In this document: positions 43,347 to 53,034 of the stretch, piece by piece
Layout: the number at the start of each line of letters is the position of its first letter
How positions within the stretch are numbered: position 1 is the first letter of the stretch
Assembly (NCBI RefSeq): GCF_020283565.1
Contig: NC_060065.1
Coordinates: 22,432,409-22,496,408, forward strand
Direction of reading: 5' to 3'
Length of the DNA stretch: 64,000 nucleotides
Source of the DNA: Trifolium pratense
Taxonomy: Eukaryota > Streptophyta > Magnoliopsida > Fabales > Fabaceae
Program-made: the position numbers and the translations under genes
The notes under the pieces: generated by a model
Database searches by the model: none
Told to the model about the DNA's origin: nothing
What the model saw: the letters and a program-made list of their open reading frames with translations, nothing else

Positions 43347-44426
43347 TCAAACTCCGACAGTGGTAGCTCCCCTCAATGCCTTCTTCAATTCCTCGCTAGC
43401 ATCAGCCTCAGTTGATTTTGGAGGATATCCATTAAAATCCGATCCGGTTTTCTTCTCATTTTTTCTCCCATCAGAGTTTTTCCCTTTCCCACCACTCCTC
43501 TCAAACTCTCTATACTTACCAAACTCCGAACCTCCTCCAACCTGTACGCTAGCAAATTCTCGCCGAAGATCCTCCACAGCATTCTTAAGCAATCCATTCT
43601 CCGCCTGCAAAATTTCCATTTGTCTCTTCACCACAAAACACATATCAGCCACATCAGCACCACTCGCCGGAACCTTACTTTTCTTCAAATCCACACACTC
43701 TGCCGGCAAATGTTCAATCCCAATCTTATCCATCACAAGAAACGGAACCTTCTTAAAACTACTCTGATTCTCCCCTTTAATCTCCGCCGGAACCCTAACC
43801 CCCCATCGAAAATTCACCGCTGCACGTCCCCTAATCGGCAAAACCGTCCTCGCAGCAACCTCAGTACCAGAAAACAAACCAGCAATCGCACCAGCACTCG
43901 GAATGTGCACCTTTCCACCAGAAAACGCCTCAATCACCGGCGAATTAAATTTCACCGGAGATTCAACAAACTCAATCTCAGCATCATCTTTCCCTAAAAC
44001 GCCACCGTTTTGATTATTAAAAGCATAACTCTTAACATCTAAAATCGACGACTGAGATTTCTTAAAACTAAAATCACCAAACCTAGGTTTAAAATGAAGC
44101 ATAAAAAGTGGTTGCGCTCCACCGGTTTTATTCCGGTTTAGTAAATTAAACTCACAACTCATTAACATAGAGCTAGAAAAAGGTGAACCAAATGAACCGG
44201 TTCCGGTTTTAACGATTAATGAGAAAGGGTTTTGAGAATCGTTTGGTCGATAAGCGAGTTTAAGAGATGGACCTGATTGGAAGAAAGTTGAGAGATTAAG
44301 TGTAAGTTCTTTTGAATCGCCAGCTACAATTCCTGATTGGAATGGTGCGCCTAAAATGCTTAGTGGAATTTTGGCTCGTAATAGTGGTTTTTTTTGTTCA
44401 TCACGGAATTTGAGTGAAGCTTTCAT
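43347..44426 (-). CDS. conserved plant protein of unknown function (359 residues)
   Basis: An intronless gene. The protein starts MKASLKFRDEQKKPLLRAKI. The first 120 residues alternate short hydrophobic and polar stretches, with repeated patterns (PLSILGAPFQSG, LTLNLSTFFQSGPSLKLAYR, LMLHFKPRF-like) suggesting beta strands. A short coiled coil follows at about residues 265-295 (VVKRQMEILQAENGLLKNAV). The C terminus is Lys/Gly/Ser-rich and probably disordered. No signal peptide or transmembrane helix is evident. I recall similar plant proteins beginning MKASLKFRE but cannot name a function. A TATA-like motif lies about 70 bases upstream and an upstream tandem repeat follows. The base composition is more GC-rich than the flanks, and the frame is uninterrupted. 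Confidence 0.85.
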   Translation of the reverse strand: MKASLKFRDEQKKPLLRAKIPLSILGAPFQSGIVAGDSKELTLNLSTFFQSGPSLKLAYRPNDSQNPFSLIVKTGTGSFGSPFSSSMLMSCEFNLLNRNKTGGAQPLFMLHFKPRFGDFSFKKSQSSILDVKSYAFNNQNGGVLGKDDAEIEFVESPVKFNSPVIEAFSGGKVHIPSAGAIAGLFSGTEVAARTVLPIRGRAAVNFRWGVRVPAEIKGENQSSFKKVPFLVMDKIGIEHLPAECVDLKKSKVPASGADVADMCFVVKRQMEILQAENGLLKNAVEDLRREFASVQVGGGSEFGKYREFERSGGKGKNSDGRKNEKKTGSDFNGYPPKSTEADASEELKKALRGATTVGV

Positions 44427-44493
44427 TGTGTAAGAGAAAGGAGAAACCCTAAGTTTTTAGGTTTGGTTTGGATTTAGGATAGGGAGAGAGAGT

Positions 44494-44499
44494 TTTATA
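44494..44499 (-). promoter_or_regulatory. TATA box of the 359-residue protein gene
   Basis: TATAAA on the minus strand (within CTCTATAAAACTC) is about 70 bases upstream of the ATG at 44426. The leader between them is A/C/T-rich. Confidence 0.55.
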
Positions 44500-44607
44500 G
44501 AGATATGGTTTGGGAGAGATTTGAATTGAGAAATTGAATAGGGGAGAGAGATTTAGGGGATACTTGTTGGAAGTGATTATGCCAAAAATCGGTTTCATAT
44601 GTGAGTG

Positions 44608-45146
44608 GTGTGCTGTGATTTTATTTTACCGTGGGTGGGACGGAGTGGTTAAGTGAAAAGGGTAACGTTTTTTAAGCTGAATTTATTAGGCTGTTATGGT
44701 TTGTTTGTTCTTTATTTTATTTTAATTTTAAAATGGATTAAATGCAACTTTAATTGGGAGTGCGATGAATAGTTCAAATGGTGGTGTGCTATAATTTTAC
44801 TGTGGAGTTTGGGATTTGAGTGTGGTAGGTGGGAGTGGGTAAAGGAAAAGGGTAACGTTGCTTTTTTAAGCTGCGTCGTTATGGTTTGTTTGCTCTTTAT
44901 TCTATTTTTATTTTAATTTTAAAATGGCTTAAATGCAACTTTAATTGGGAGTGAGATGAGTAGCTCAACTGATGGTGTGTTGTGATTTTACTGTGGAGTT
45001 TGGGATTGAGTGTGGTGGGAGGGAGTGGGTAAGGGAAAAGGGTAACGCTGCTTTTTTTAAGCTGATTCTATGGGGCTGTTATGGTTTGTTTGCTCTTTAT
45101 TCTATTTTAACTTTAATTTTAAAATGACTTAAATGCAACTTTAATT
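44608..45146. repeat. three-copy tandem repeat upstream of the minus-strand gene
   Basis: Units start GTGTG near 44608, 44784 and 44975, with a period of 176-191 bases. Shared words are GGGTAACG, TTAAGCTG, TTATGGTTTGTTTG, TTAAATGCAACTTTAATTGGGAGTG and GATGAGTAGCTCAACTG. The last partial unit runs straight into the SINE at 45147. Confidence 0.85.
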
Positions 45147-45281
45147 ATGAGTGGGATGAGTAGCTCACCTAGTTAAGCTAGTTGAACTAGGTGTTAAGGA
45201 GTTGGAAGTCCCAAATTCAAGTCTTGGTAAAGAGGAAAACTAACCTAACAATATAATATACTAACATTTTGCTTATAAAAA
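45147..45281 (+). repeat. tRNA-derived SINE with 16-bp TSD
   Basis: AAATGCAACTTTAATT is found at 45131-45146 and 45282-45297. The 135-bp body starts ATGAGTGGGATGAGTAGCTC, has a tRNA-like A box (GTAGCTCACCTAGTTAAG) and a B box-like AAATTCAAGTC, and ends in poly(A). It is a clean SINE insertion. Confidence 0.82.
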
Positions 45282-45516
45282 AAATGCAACTTTAATTTGA
45301 ACTCTGGTCCATGCAATAATTTGCAATGTCACAACCAATTGAGTTATGCTCACCGGACCACTTTTGAAAATATTTTATAAGTTGATTACAAATTATTAAA
45401 ATACTAGAAGTTAAAAAAAATTAGAAAACTTGTGTAAAAAAAAAAAAGGAAACGGGTTAAAAATGTAGCTTTTCAAATAATAGGTTTTTTTAGAAGAAAG
45501 AGAAAATAAGTGTTAA

Positions 45517-45618
45517 AAGGTGGAGGTTATGTTTTTTTTTAACAAGCCAAAGAGATCTTATCAGCTAGCACAAGATGTGTCAAGGGAGATTAAGAGAGTT
45601 TAAGGTGGAGGTTATGTT
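45517..45618 (-). mobile_element. 68-bp LINE tail with 17-bp TSD
   Basis: AAGGTGGAGGTTATGTT occurs at 45517-45533 and 45602-45618. The insert (45534-45601) starts with poly(T) and AACAAGCCAAAGAG, then GCACAAGATGTGTCAA, matching the LINE tails at 38863 and 40778. It is a heavily 5'-truncated copy. Confidence 0.75.
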
Positions 45619-46402
45619 GTAATTGATAAAATAACTTTTACATGTTGTATCCAAACAAGATAAAAATTATTTTATCGAAAAAAGTGATTTTTATTACGAC
45701 AAACAACTACAAAGTAATTTTTTTTTTGTTACTAACACAAAATAAATTCTACTATTCTATAAAAAACTTTAAAACTAATCTCTAAATTACTGAATGTCAA
45801 AATCGCTATTTTTTTAATCTACAAACGAACTCTTATTTGTATATTTAAAAATGACTTTTATGATAACTTAATTAAAAATAGTAAAAAGTAACTTAACCTT
45901 AATAAAAATCGCTATTCATGTTAGAGAATTTAACTTAATAAAAATCACAATTTTTCAAAAAAAAAAACTATCTCTAAAAAAAATGATTTTTGTGATAAGC
46001 TATAATAACTTCTTTTTTAGAGTTTTTTTTAAAAAAAATTATGATAAAAAAAATTGTAACAAAATGATTAAATACTTAAAAGGATGTTTTAAGATTAGCT
46101 ATTTAACTTAGTAAAAAAAAATAGCTATTTAACTACGTAAAAAAAAAAAAAAAACTCTATTGATTGGCAAATGGAAGAAATATAGAAGAGAGTGCAAAAA
46201 TTCGTTTGGCTCACTGACTTTTTGTTTTTTCTCTAATTAGCGAAGAAAGTCGAGAGAGAAACCCCTAATTTGCCTTTTCCATCCATACCCTTGTCTTCCT
46301 TGCTTTGTTTTTTACGCTACCAAAGTTGCAACTGATATTGAAATATAGCCATGAAAGTTACTACAACTTACAGGGTAATTAAGGTGATCACAATTTGGGA
46401 AT
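45619..46402. other. AT-rich intergenic DNA
   Basis: Many A/T homopolymers occur. No gene or complete repeat is recognised. Confidence 0.5.
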
Positions 46403-46830
46403 TGATCGTACCTGACAAGAAAGATGACCGTGCTTGGCGTTGCTCCGCTCCGAACCCCGGTGGAATGAGAGGGGGTTGTGTACCTGCAGTTGCTCTGACG
46501 CTCAAGTCAGTGATTTGGGTGAAGCAATGATTTTCATAGTAAGAATAATGTACCTCATGGATGCATGAAGAGGTTGTTTATATAGTCCCCAGCGCTGGGT
46601 CAAGACCCTTGATGACATTAATGGTCATCAAGTGGCTGCCGGAAAACGGCTAGAAAAGCCATGATGACCAGTTATCGCTCATCGTTCCGGTGAACGGCCG
46701 TTACAACACGTCAAGCGTTGTGACCATTTGACTCGTAGGAATTGCTTCTTGGGTTGCTCTCCGTTGGGCCTTGCTTGACGGCCATTTCGCAATTCCTCAT
46801 CAATCGTGTTTCTAGGCCCATTCCAGAACA
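46403..46830 (-). mobile_element. solo LTR (family copy 2)
   Basis: The 428-bp sequence shares ends and long blocks with 4043-4472: TGATCG at one side, GGGGTTGTGTACCTGCAG, GACGCTCAAGTCAGT, GTCCCCAGCGCTGGG, and AGAACA at the other. No exact 5-bp duplication is visible (GGAAT on one side, TAAAT on the other). It may therefore be old or slightly truncated. Confidence 0.7.
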
Positions 46831-47036
46831 TAAATAAATAACTAAATTAAAAAAGTGGACTTTGTGTTGATGACTTGAGGCTTAGCAAACAAAAAAATTC
46901 AATTTGCAATTTGTTTTGTGGTGGTAACAATCAAATAAATCTACTCATGGTAACAATCAAATAAATAACTCAAATATGTGTAAAATTGGGGAATCGAATA
47001 TTAATAAAATTATTATATAATTGTTTTTTTTTTGTC

Positions 47037-47160
47037 AACTAGTCTATTGGTTAGAAATTCCACCTTAAAGTGAATAAGTGGAGTGTTCGATGTTCGAACT
47101 TCGGCTCATACACATATAGTGCGATGTTCCTACTAACTGAGTTAAGTTCACGGGGACGTA
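47037..47160 (+). repeat. tRNA-derived SINE
   Basis: It has an A box-like TAGTCTATTGGTTAGAAAT, a B box GATGTTCGAACTTC and a tail AGTTAAGTTCACGGGGA. It is the same family as 7474-7600. A poly(T) run just upstream (about 47025) obscures the boundary. Confidence 0.55.
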
Positions 47161-47997
47161 TAATAAATTAACTAATTAAGTAAATTGTAATAAGAAAGTA
47201 AATTATTTTCAATTACGGTAGAAATGAAGTTTAATAAAATTGAATGTTTTTAAAAAATTAAGGGTATATTGGTCCTTTGCAAAATAACAACACTTCTCTC
47301 TCTTATATTTATCTTCTTTTTCTCTCATTCCAATCAATACATTAATTATACTATATTTCTCACATTTTTCTCTCTTTTCATACTCTCTTACCTATTTATG
47401 TCTTTACAATTTCTCTTTCAAACCAAACACACCATAAATGAAATATGTTGTAATTTGGATCTCAAGTTATTGTCTAAGTGAAATATGTTGTCCTCTAAAG
47501 AAGCGTTTCACGGGGTGCCACAAATCTTGAACGAGCATAGACGTGAACTATACATGCTCCAATTTTATGTGTCGTGTACAAACGAGTGGGGTGAACTACA
47601 TACACATGTTTAGGTTCAACATTCTACTTAATCATGTTGTGTAGAGGATCGTGAGAATATTATAGGTTATTTTGATACTTTATTCCCATACATACATACA
47701 TACATACATGAACACACATTTAGATAAATTATTATCATCAAAACTCTTAATGAACGAGATATTATTCCGAACTCATTTTGTTCTAACATAAGTTATTGGG
47801 GCTCGACATCTAAGGAGAAACCTATTAGGTTGAGAAGGAATTTACGATAAAAGCAGACACTTAGGAAGCAAAAAATAATAGATAGATTTGAGGGCAAATA
47901 ATGTATTTTACCTTGATCATTTTCAGAGTACTTTTACAACTCCTTGTTGGACATTTTGCTGAGTAGCTCACCTGTTGTAACTATCTTGTATTTATAT
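47161..47997. other. intergenic, small microsatellite
   Basis: The frame at 47269-47481 is low-complexity T-rich DNA. A (CATA)n run lies at about 47691-47709. Nothing else is recognised. Confidence 0.55.
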
Positions 47998-48187
47998 ACT
48001 TGTGTTAGATAATAATATTATTAGGGCTTTAAGTATTGAGCTTTATCTGTTAGTAGTCTAGTAGTCCATTAGGAATTATTATAAATTATATTGTAATCCT
48101 TATTTTGTTAAGCAATGCAATTCTAATATTATGTAACCCTAGTTGCCTCCTTTGGTATTATCTTAGTTTGTATATTTGATTCTAACA

Positions 48188-48200
48188 TGGTATCTAGAGC
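48188..48200 (+). other. primer-binding site 1
   Basis: TGGTATCTAGAGC abuts the 5' LTR. It is one inserted or changed base away from the standard TGGTATCAGAGC. Confidence 0.8.
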
Positions 48201-48669
48201 AAGGTTCGATCCGCCGTCTTGAACAATCCGTCGTTTCTGCTGTCGAGTTCCCAACAAAAAATTTGGGAATATTTTGTGATTGATTTGGTGAAAAACAGAA
48301 TGATTGATTTGGTGAAAAGTTGCATGGTAGCTTCCTCAAGTTCTCTGCAAATAAGGTTTGGTCGTTTGTGTTCACTAATTCTCTTCGGTTGTAGTTTAGT
48401 CACAAAAAAAAAAGGTGTCGTTTTGAAGGTGGAGGTCTGCCGTTTTGGAATCCGTCAATGTTAAAATAGTGATGGTTGAATTTGTTTGTTGCTAATATAA
48501 TACCGTGTGATATTTCAATTGAGAAGCAATTTGAGTCTAATTGGTTGGTTGGTATATTGTTGATTGAATTCCTTATTGATTGACTCTATTGTTTTGGCAT
48601 TGTTGGTGATTGGTTGGATTTCTACGATTGAAATAATTGTTTGATTGGTTCATTTGATTGTTTGATAAT

Positions 48670-48864
48670 ATGGCAATGTCTTTGGCTGCTCCTCTTCCTG
48701 TTGGCATTGGTATTGATCATGTATATCCACATAAGACTACTTCAAGAGTGTTTGATCTTGCTGCACAGTTCCAAAAGTTTCTCGCCACCCAGCCACATGC
48801 AACGTCTGTCTCCTCTATTAAAGGTTTGACCCCTTCTGATTATTTAAGTATTTCCTCAATATGA
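48670..48864 (+). pseudogene. copia gag/protease-junction fragment
   Basis: A 64-residue frame (MAMSLAAPLPVGIG...). Its end, FLATQPHATSVSSIKGL, resembles the linker that precedes the DSGA protease site in many plant copia polyproteins. The protease itself is not present; the frame runs into a stop and then a foreign LTR-like end. Confidence 0.45.
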
Positions 48865-48926
48865 CTTTTTTGGTTTATTGTAATGGAAAACCCTAGCCTC
48901 CTTTTTTCTCTTTGAATAGCTTAACA

Positions 48927-48939
48927 TGGTATCAGAGCC
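48927..48939 (+). other. primer-binding site 2, internal
   Basis: TGGTATCAGAGCC follows an LTR-like end (GAATAGCTTAACA). The next 100 bases resemble the leader after primer-binding site 1, for example CGAGTTCCCAA followed by TTTGGGAA in both. The element therefore carries parts of two related copia leaders. Confidence 0.7.
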
Positions 48940-49520
48940 TGTTTCGATCCTCCTTAGATTGTATGTTGTTATTCCGCTGCCGAGTTCCCAAAAGTTTGGG
49001 AACATGTGTTTGATTTAGCTTTTGAAGTTCGGTTCTATGAAAAAGAAAAAAAATTGTTCGGCTGAATCGTTGATATAGGTACATGAGGAAATTGATTGAT
49101 GTTCGGTTGCTAATGATGTTTTCTGACGGTGAATTTTGATTTAGTTTTGGTGGGTGGCTTTGCAATTGAACTTTGAAGGTAATATATTTTTATTGGTTTG
49201 CTTGGTGCGTTGCAATTCATGATAAGGCACACGTTTGACTTCTGAGTGCATTGCTCTATGTGTGTACTTTGGTATTTAGTTAGTTTTGTTGATCTGTTTG
49301 GTTCAACCTGATTTGTTTGATTTAGAAACAAGGGTGATGCTGATATAATACTGTGTGGTGGTTGAGTTAATTTTATTTTGGTCTTTTGTCCATGTCTTCG
49401 TTCTGTTTTTCTGGATTGATTTTGGATCTTTTGTTTTTGTGATTCAATTCCGTTTGATTTGATTTGGTTCTGACTGAATTGGTTTTGTTTTGTTATGGTT
49501 GGTTTTGTTTGGTTCTGTCT

Positions 49521-49836
49521 GGTGAGTTAAGATAGTACTCACAATCTGTCTGTCCGGTGAGCGAAAGCTCGCAATCTGTCTGTCTGGTGAGCGAAAGCTC
49601 GCAATCTGTCTGGTGAGCGAAAGCTCGCAATCTGAATCTGGTGAGGGAATACTCACAATCTGAATCTGGTGAGGGAATACTCACAATCTGAATCCGGTGA
49701 GGAAATACTCACAATCTGAATCCGGTGAGGGAATACTCACAATCTGTCCGTCTGGTGAGCGAAAGCTTGCAATCTGTCTGGTGAGCGAATACTCACAATC
49801 TGAATATCTGAATCCGGTGAGGGAATACTCACAATA
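49521..49836 (+). repeat. eleven-unit hairpin repeat array
   Basis: Eleven inverted repeats in tandem, about 28-36 bases apart, joined by AATCTG(TCTG) or AATCTGAATC linkers. Three units read GTGAGCGAAAGCTCGC (six-pair stem, GAAA loop), four GTGAGGGAATACTCAC, and the others GTGAGGAAATACTCAC, GTGAGCGAATACTCAC, GTGAGCGAAAGCTTGC and a longer first unit GTGAGTTAAGATAGTACTCAC. Stem arms change together or by G-U pairs. The plus strand is the RNA sense of the element. Confidence 0.9.
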
Positions 49837-49852
49837 TGACTATTTGAAACTC

Positions 49853-49925
49853 TGAAGCCTGAAATCTGAAGCCTGAAGTCTGAAGCCTGAAGTCTGAAGC
49901 CTGGAATCTGAAGCCTGAAGCTGAA
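49853..49925 (+). repeat. CTGAAGCCTGAAGT short tandem repeats
   Basis: A 14-base unit (CTGAAGCCTGAAGT and close variants) is repeated about five times directly after the hairpin array. It is rich in purines and does not fold by itself. Confidence 0.85.
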
Positions 49926-50326
49926 GTTAAATCTGGTTCACCACTTCGGTTAATGCAATTAGTTAATTTAGTTTATTTTCAGGGTTGATTTTGTGACAAG
50001 CTCCAAGCTTAGTAAGCTTTAGCTTGAGGGGTAGTATTAGAAATAAAATATTTAGTTAGATGTAGTATAATTTCATTTTTTTGTTTAACAAACTCTCGAT
50101 GATTATTTGTTAATGCATCGTGAGTTTGAGAGGAAGTGTTATATAATAATATTATTAGGGCTTTAAGTATTGGGCTTTATCTGTTAGTAGTCTAGTAGTC
50201 CATTAGGAATTATTATAAATTATATTGTAATCCTTATTTTGTTAAGCAATGCAATTCTAATATTATGTAACCTTAGTTGCCTCCTTTGGTATTATCTTAG
50301 TTTGTATATTTGATTCTAACAACTTG

Positions 50327-50782
50327 AACAAAAATCATGAAGATCAAAATCATAAATTAAAAATGGACAAATTTTGTGTTTAAACCCCGTATGTTATGTT
50401 GTCAAATATTATTTTTTAATTATTGGTAACAATACTGTAAATGAGTAGATAGTGGGTTAAGTTAAACTAAAATTATGGGTAACTAATAAATTTATACAAA
50501 TATTTATTTTCACTAATTTTATAACTAAAAATAATCTAAAAATTATTCAATCTAAAGTGTAATTTAATTCGGTAGAGAAGATGAACTTAGCAATTCAATA
50601 ATGGCGCGATAGACATTTGGAAAAAAGAGCTTGTAAACAAGCATTATTGTTCCAAATAGTTTTAGATTTGTAAATGCATACTTGAATTAATGTAGTGTTT
50701 CATAAGTTATAGGAATGGAAGTCTATAGCTTGAATGATCATTGTTGTGTTGTTATAGTGGTCGTTGTTGTTGTTGTTGCGAG
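50327..50782. other. intergenic, nothing recognised
   Basis: AT-rich; a short (GTT)n run is near 50762-50778. Confidence 0.5.
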
Positions 50783-50790
50783 TTGTTTTA

Positions 50791-51764
50791 GGGTCTGTTT
50801 GGTTCGAAATAGATAAAGGGGGGGAGAGGAGGAAATATTTTTAATAAAGGGTGATTTTGGTAGAAACTCTCAAATATCTCAAAAAAAATTTCTATTTGAG
50901 ATATTTTGAGAGTTTCTAGAAAAAATAAAAAATTATATTTAAGAGAGTTTTCAAAAAAAAAAAGTATATATAATATTTGAGAGAGTTTCTACAAAAAAAA
51001 TATAATATTTGAGAGTTTCTACCAAAATTACCCTTTGTTAAAAATATTCCTTCACATCTAGGGGTGCTCAAATCCAAACCAATCCAAATAAAAACCGAAA
51101 ACCGGTAAAAAAAAACCGAAAACCGCAAAAAACCGAAATTTTTTGGATGTGTCTGGATGTTCTTTTGTGAAACCGCTGGATCGGATCGGATTTCAGATTG
51201 ATTTCTTAAAACCGATCCAAACCGAACCAAACCGCATACATATATTTTAAAATTTATTTATCTTTTTATTAGTATAAATATATATATATATATATTGCAT
51301 TAACCTTTTTTTTTCATTTTAAATTTTGTTAATTAATTTAATCTATTTTAAATTTTGTTAATACTATATGTTAGTTTAATTTATTTATTTTTTTACTTTT
51401 TATATGTTTCGAATATAATTGGTAATTGTCATTCCAAAATATTAATTTTCAATATATTATATGTTATATTTTACATCAAACTTAATATTTATTTTGTCAA
51501 AAATGTCAAACTATTATTTTGTAGCGTTTTTTATAATATTTATATTTATTAAAAAAATTACAATTTATAATTTGGATATCCAAATTAAACCGCATAATAT
51601 TGGATCGGATTTTTTTTATTTGTCATCCAAAATCGAACCAAGCCGCAAATGAATTTATTTTTGGATCGGATGAGTTTTTGCCTCAAAACCGATCCAAACC
51701 GAACCGCGAGCACCCCTATGAATCACATCCCCTTCCCTCCATCTACTTCGAACAAAACAAACCC
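50791..51764. mobile_element. hAT-type MITE (outer element)
   Basis: Ends GGGTCTGTTTGGTTCGAAATAG and, inverted, GGGTTTGTTTTGTTCGAAGTAG. The 8-bp flanks TTGTTTTA (50783-50790) and TTATTTTA (51765-51772) differ at one base. Inner inverted words (GTAGAAACTCTCAAATAT and ATATTTGAGAGTTTCTAC) pair within the left part. A second MITE is inserted at 51059. Confidence 0.75.
51059..51718. mobile_element. hAT-type MITE nested in the outer MITE
   Basis: Ends TAGGGGTGCTCAAATCC and GCGAGCACCCCTA are inverted. Sub-terminal stretches are full of AACCGATCCAAACCGAACC words, in opposite orientations at the two ends. Flanks TTCACATC (51051-51058) and ATCACATC (51722-51729) look like an 8-bp duplication with one change and three extra bases. 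Confidence 0.75.
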
Positions 51765-51772
51765 TTATTTTA

Positions 51773-52511
51773 CTAATTATTGAGTTGATCTCATTATGTT
51801 TGATCGTCTTTTTTAGACGATAGTCTGCCATTATGTTTTACTATATATCTTATGATACTATTGATTAGAGTCTAAGAATGTTATAATTGTATGTATGTAT
51901 GTATGTTTGTTGTCTTCCGGTTGTTGCACCGGTGCGGTTTCTTGATAGTGTTTGATTATGTGCTTAATTGTTTATTTGTTTACGAGTTATCCGCTTATTT
52001 TTTCGGGAAAATAAATAATTATATTTTTTTAATATATTTTATTTAGACCAGCTTGACAAATAAATAATTATATATTTTTTAATACTTATATTTTTTAATA
52101 AAATAAATTATTACTTTTAACCACGTTGCAAGTTTTATATCCTTCATTGTAATTTCACTAAAAAAATATTTTTTAAAAAATAGAAAGAATATAAGATAGA
52201 TGCAAAATTAAAATAAAATTATATGCTTAAAAATAGAAACAAAAAAAGATTATAGATTAGAACAAAACAAAATAATTTATACACATAAAAATAGCAACAA
52301 AATATATCAATACGATCAACTCAATATTTTTTTTTGTAAGATCAACTCAATAATCTATTAAAAGAAAAAAGAGAATAAAATAGTCAATAAAAAAATTATA
52401 GAAAAAATAAGATGAATATGCATAAAATTAGGAATACAAAAATAGAAACATAAACAATATTTTTCATAAAAAAAATATACTATTAATTATTTTTGACAAA
52501 ATACTATTAAC

Positions 52512-52550
<39 letters not shown>

Positions 52551-52828
52551 AATAAAGTTAATTGCTATCAAATTTACTAAATTATCCTAAATATTCCTAA
52601 TAAATTTTTAATTTTGTTATTGAAAAATATACACGGGACTATTATTTGTGACGAATACATAAAAAATTGGATAATTTATCATTGATAATTACAACCAAAA
52701 TTATTCATTTAATAAGTTTTACAAAAAATAGCACAGTAATTTCATTTATATTTTAAAATATTATATAACAAATTTTTAAATATTTTATCGTAAATAAATT
52801 TTCTACTATAATATAATGACAAACTTAA
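51773..52828. other. AT-rich intergenic DNA with microsatellites
   Basis: A (TGTA)n run is near 51891-51907 and an (AAT)n run of about 12 units is at 52512-52549. No gene is recognised. Confidence 0.65.
52314..52352 (-). mobile_element. micro retro-insertion with 13-bp TSD
   Basis: GATCAACTCAATA is found at 52314-52326 and 52340-52352, with 13 bases of poly(T) plus GTAA between. It is the same pattern as at 1624, 8797 and 41648. Confidence 0.55.
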
Positions 52829-53034
52829 GGGTCCGTTTGACCTATCTTTTTTCGAGCTTATGCAATATAAATTAAGTTTTATGTTTTTTTATAAGTTCAC
52901 ACTAGTAAAAATTGTAATTTTATAAGCTATTTTATCATAAATTACCTTGACAAACTTATAATAATATATAAAAGTTACATAAGTTGTTTGCATAAACTCT
53001 AAATAAGAGAAAAAAAAAGTCAGGCCAAACGATA
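52829..53034. mobile_element. small hAT-type MITE
   Basis: Inverted ends GGGTCCGTTTGACCTATCTTTTTT and GGTATCGTTTGGCCTGACTTTTTT, with GAGCTTATGCA and TGCATAAACTC just inside. The 8-bp duplication is not clear. Confidence 0.6.

Larger units (their letters stand above)
48003..50321 (+). mobile_element. short non-autonomous copia-type LTR element with hairpin array
   Basis: LTRs of 185 bp lie at 48003-48187 and 50137-50321 (three differences). They are flanked by the 5-bp duplication ACTTG (47998-48002 and 50322-50326). TGGTATCTAGAGC, an initiator-methionine type primer-binding site, follows the 5' LTR, and GAGAGGAAG precedes the 3' LTR. The 1.95-kb interior encodes only a small gag-related fragment, so the element depends on proteins from elsewhere. 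It contains a second leader with its own primer-binding site and two repeat arrays. The size is intermediate between TRIM and LARD classes. Confidence 0.92.

Noticed and set aside
43360..43997. Plus-strand frames opposite the 359-residue protein gene
   Set aside because: Shadows of a long, conserved-looking minus-strand gene; proline and asparagine-rich low-complexity translations.
45147..45281. tRNA gene upstream of the minus-strand gene
   Set aside because: The 16-bp flanking duplication and poly(A) tail show a SINE.
48163..48464. Frames around the 5' LTR/leader of the 48-50 kb element
   Set aside because: They cross the LTR and primer-binding site and have no domain.
49444..49684. Minus-strand open frames with repeating peptide patterns
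   Set aside because: They are by-products of the hairpin repeat array on the antisense strand of a retroelement; no start context or domain.
49521..49836. Regularly spaced repeats that superficially resemble a CRISPR array
   Set aside because: The repeats are variable hairpins with short uniform linkers inside an LTR element in a plant genome. There are no unique spacers and no cas genes.
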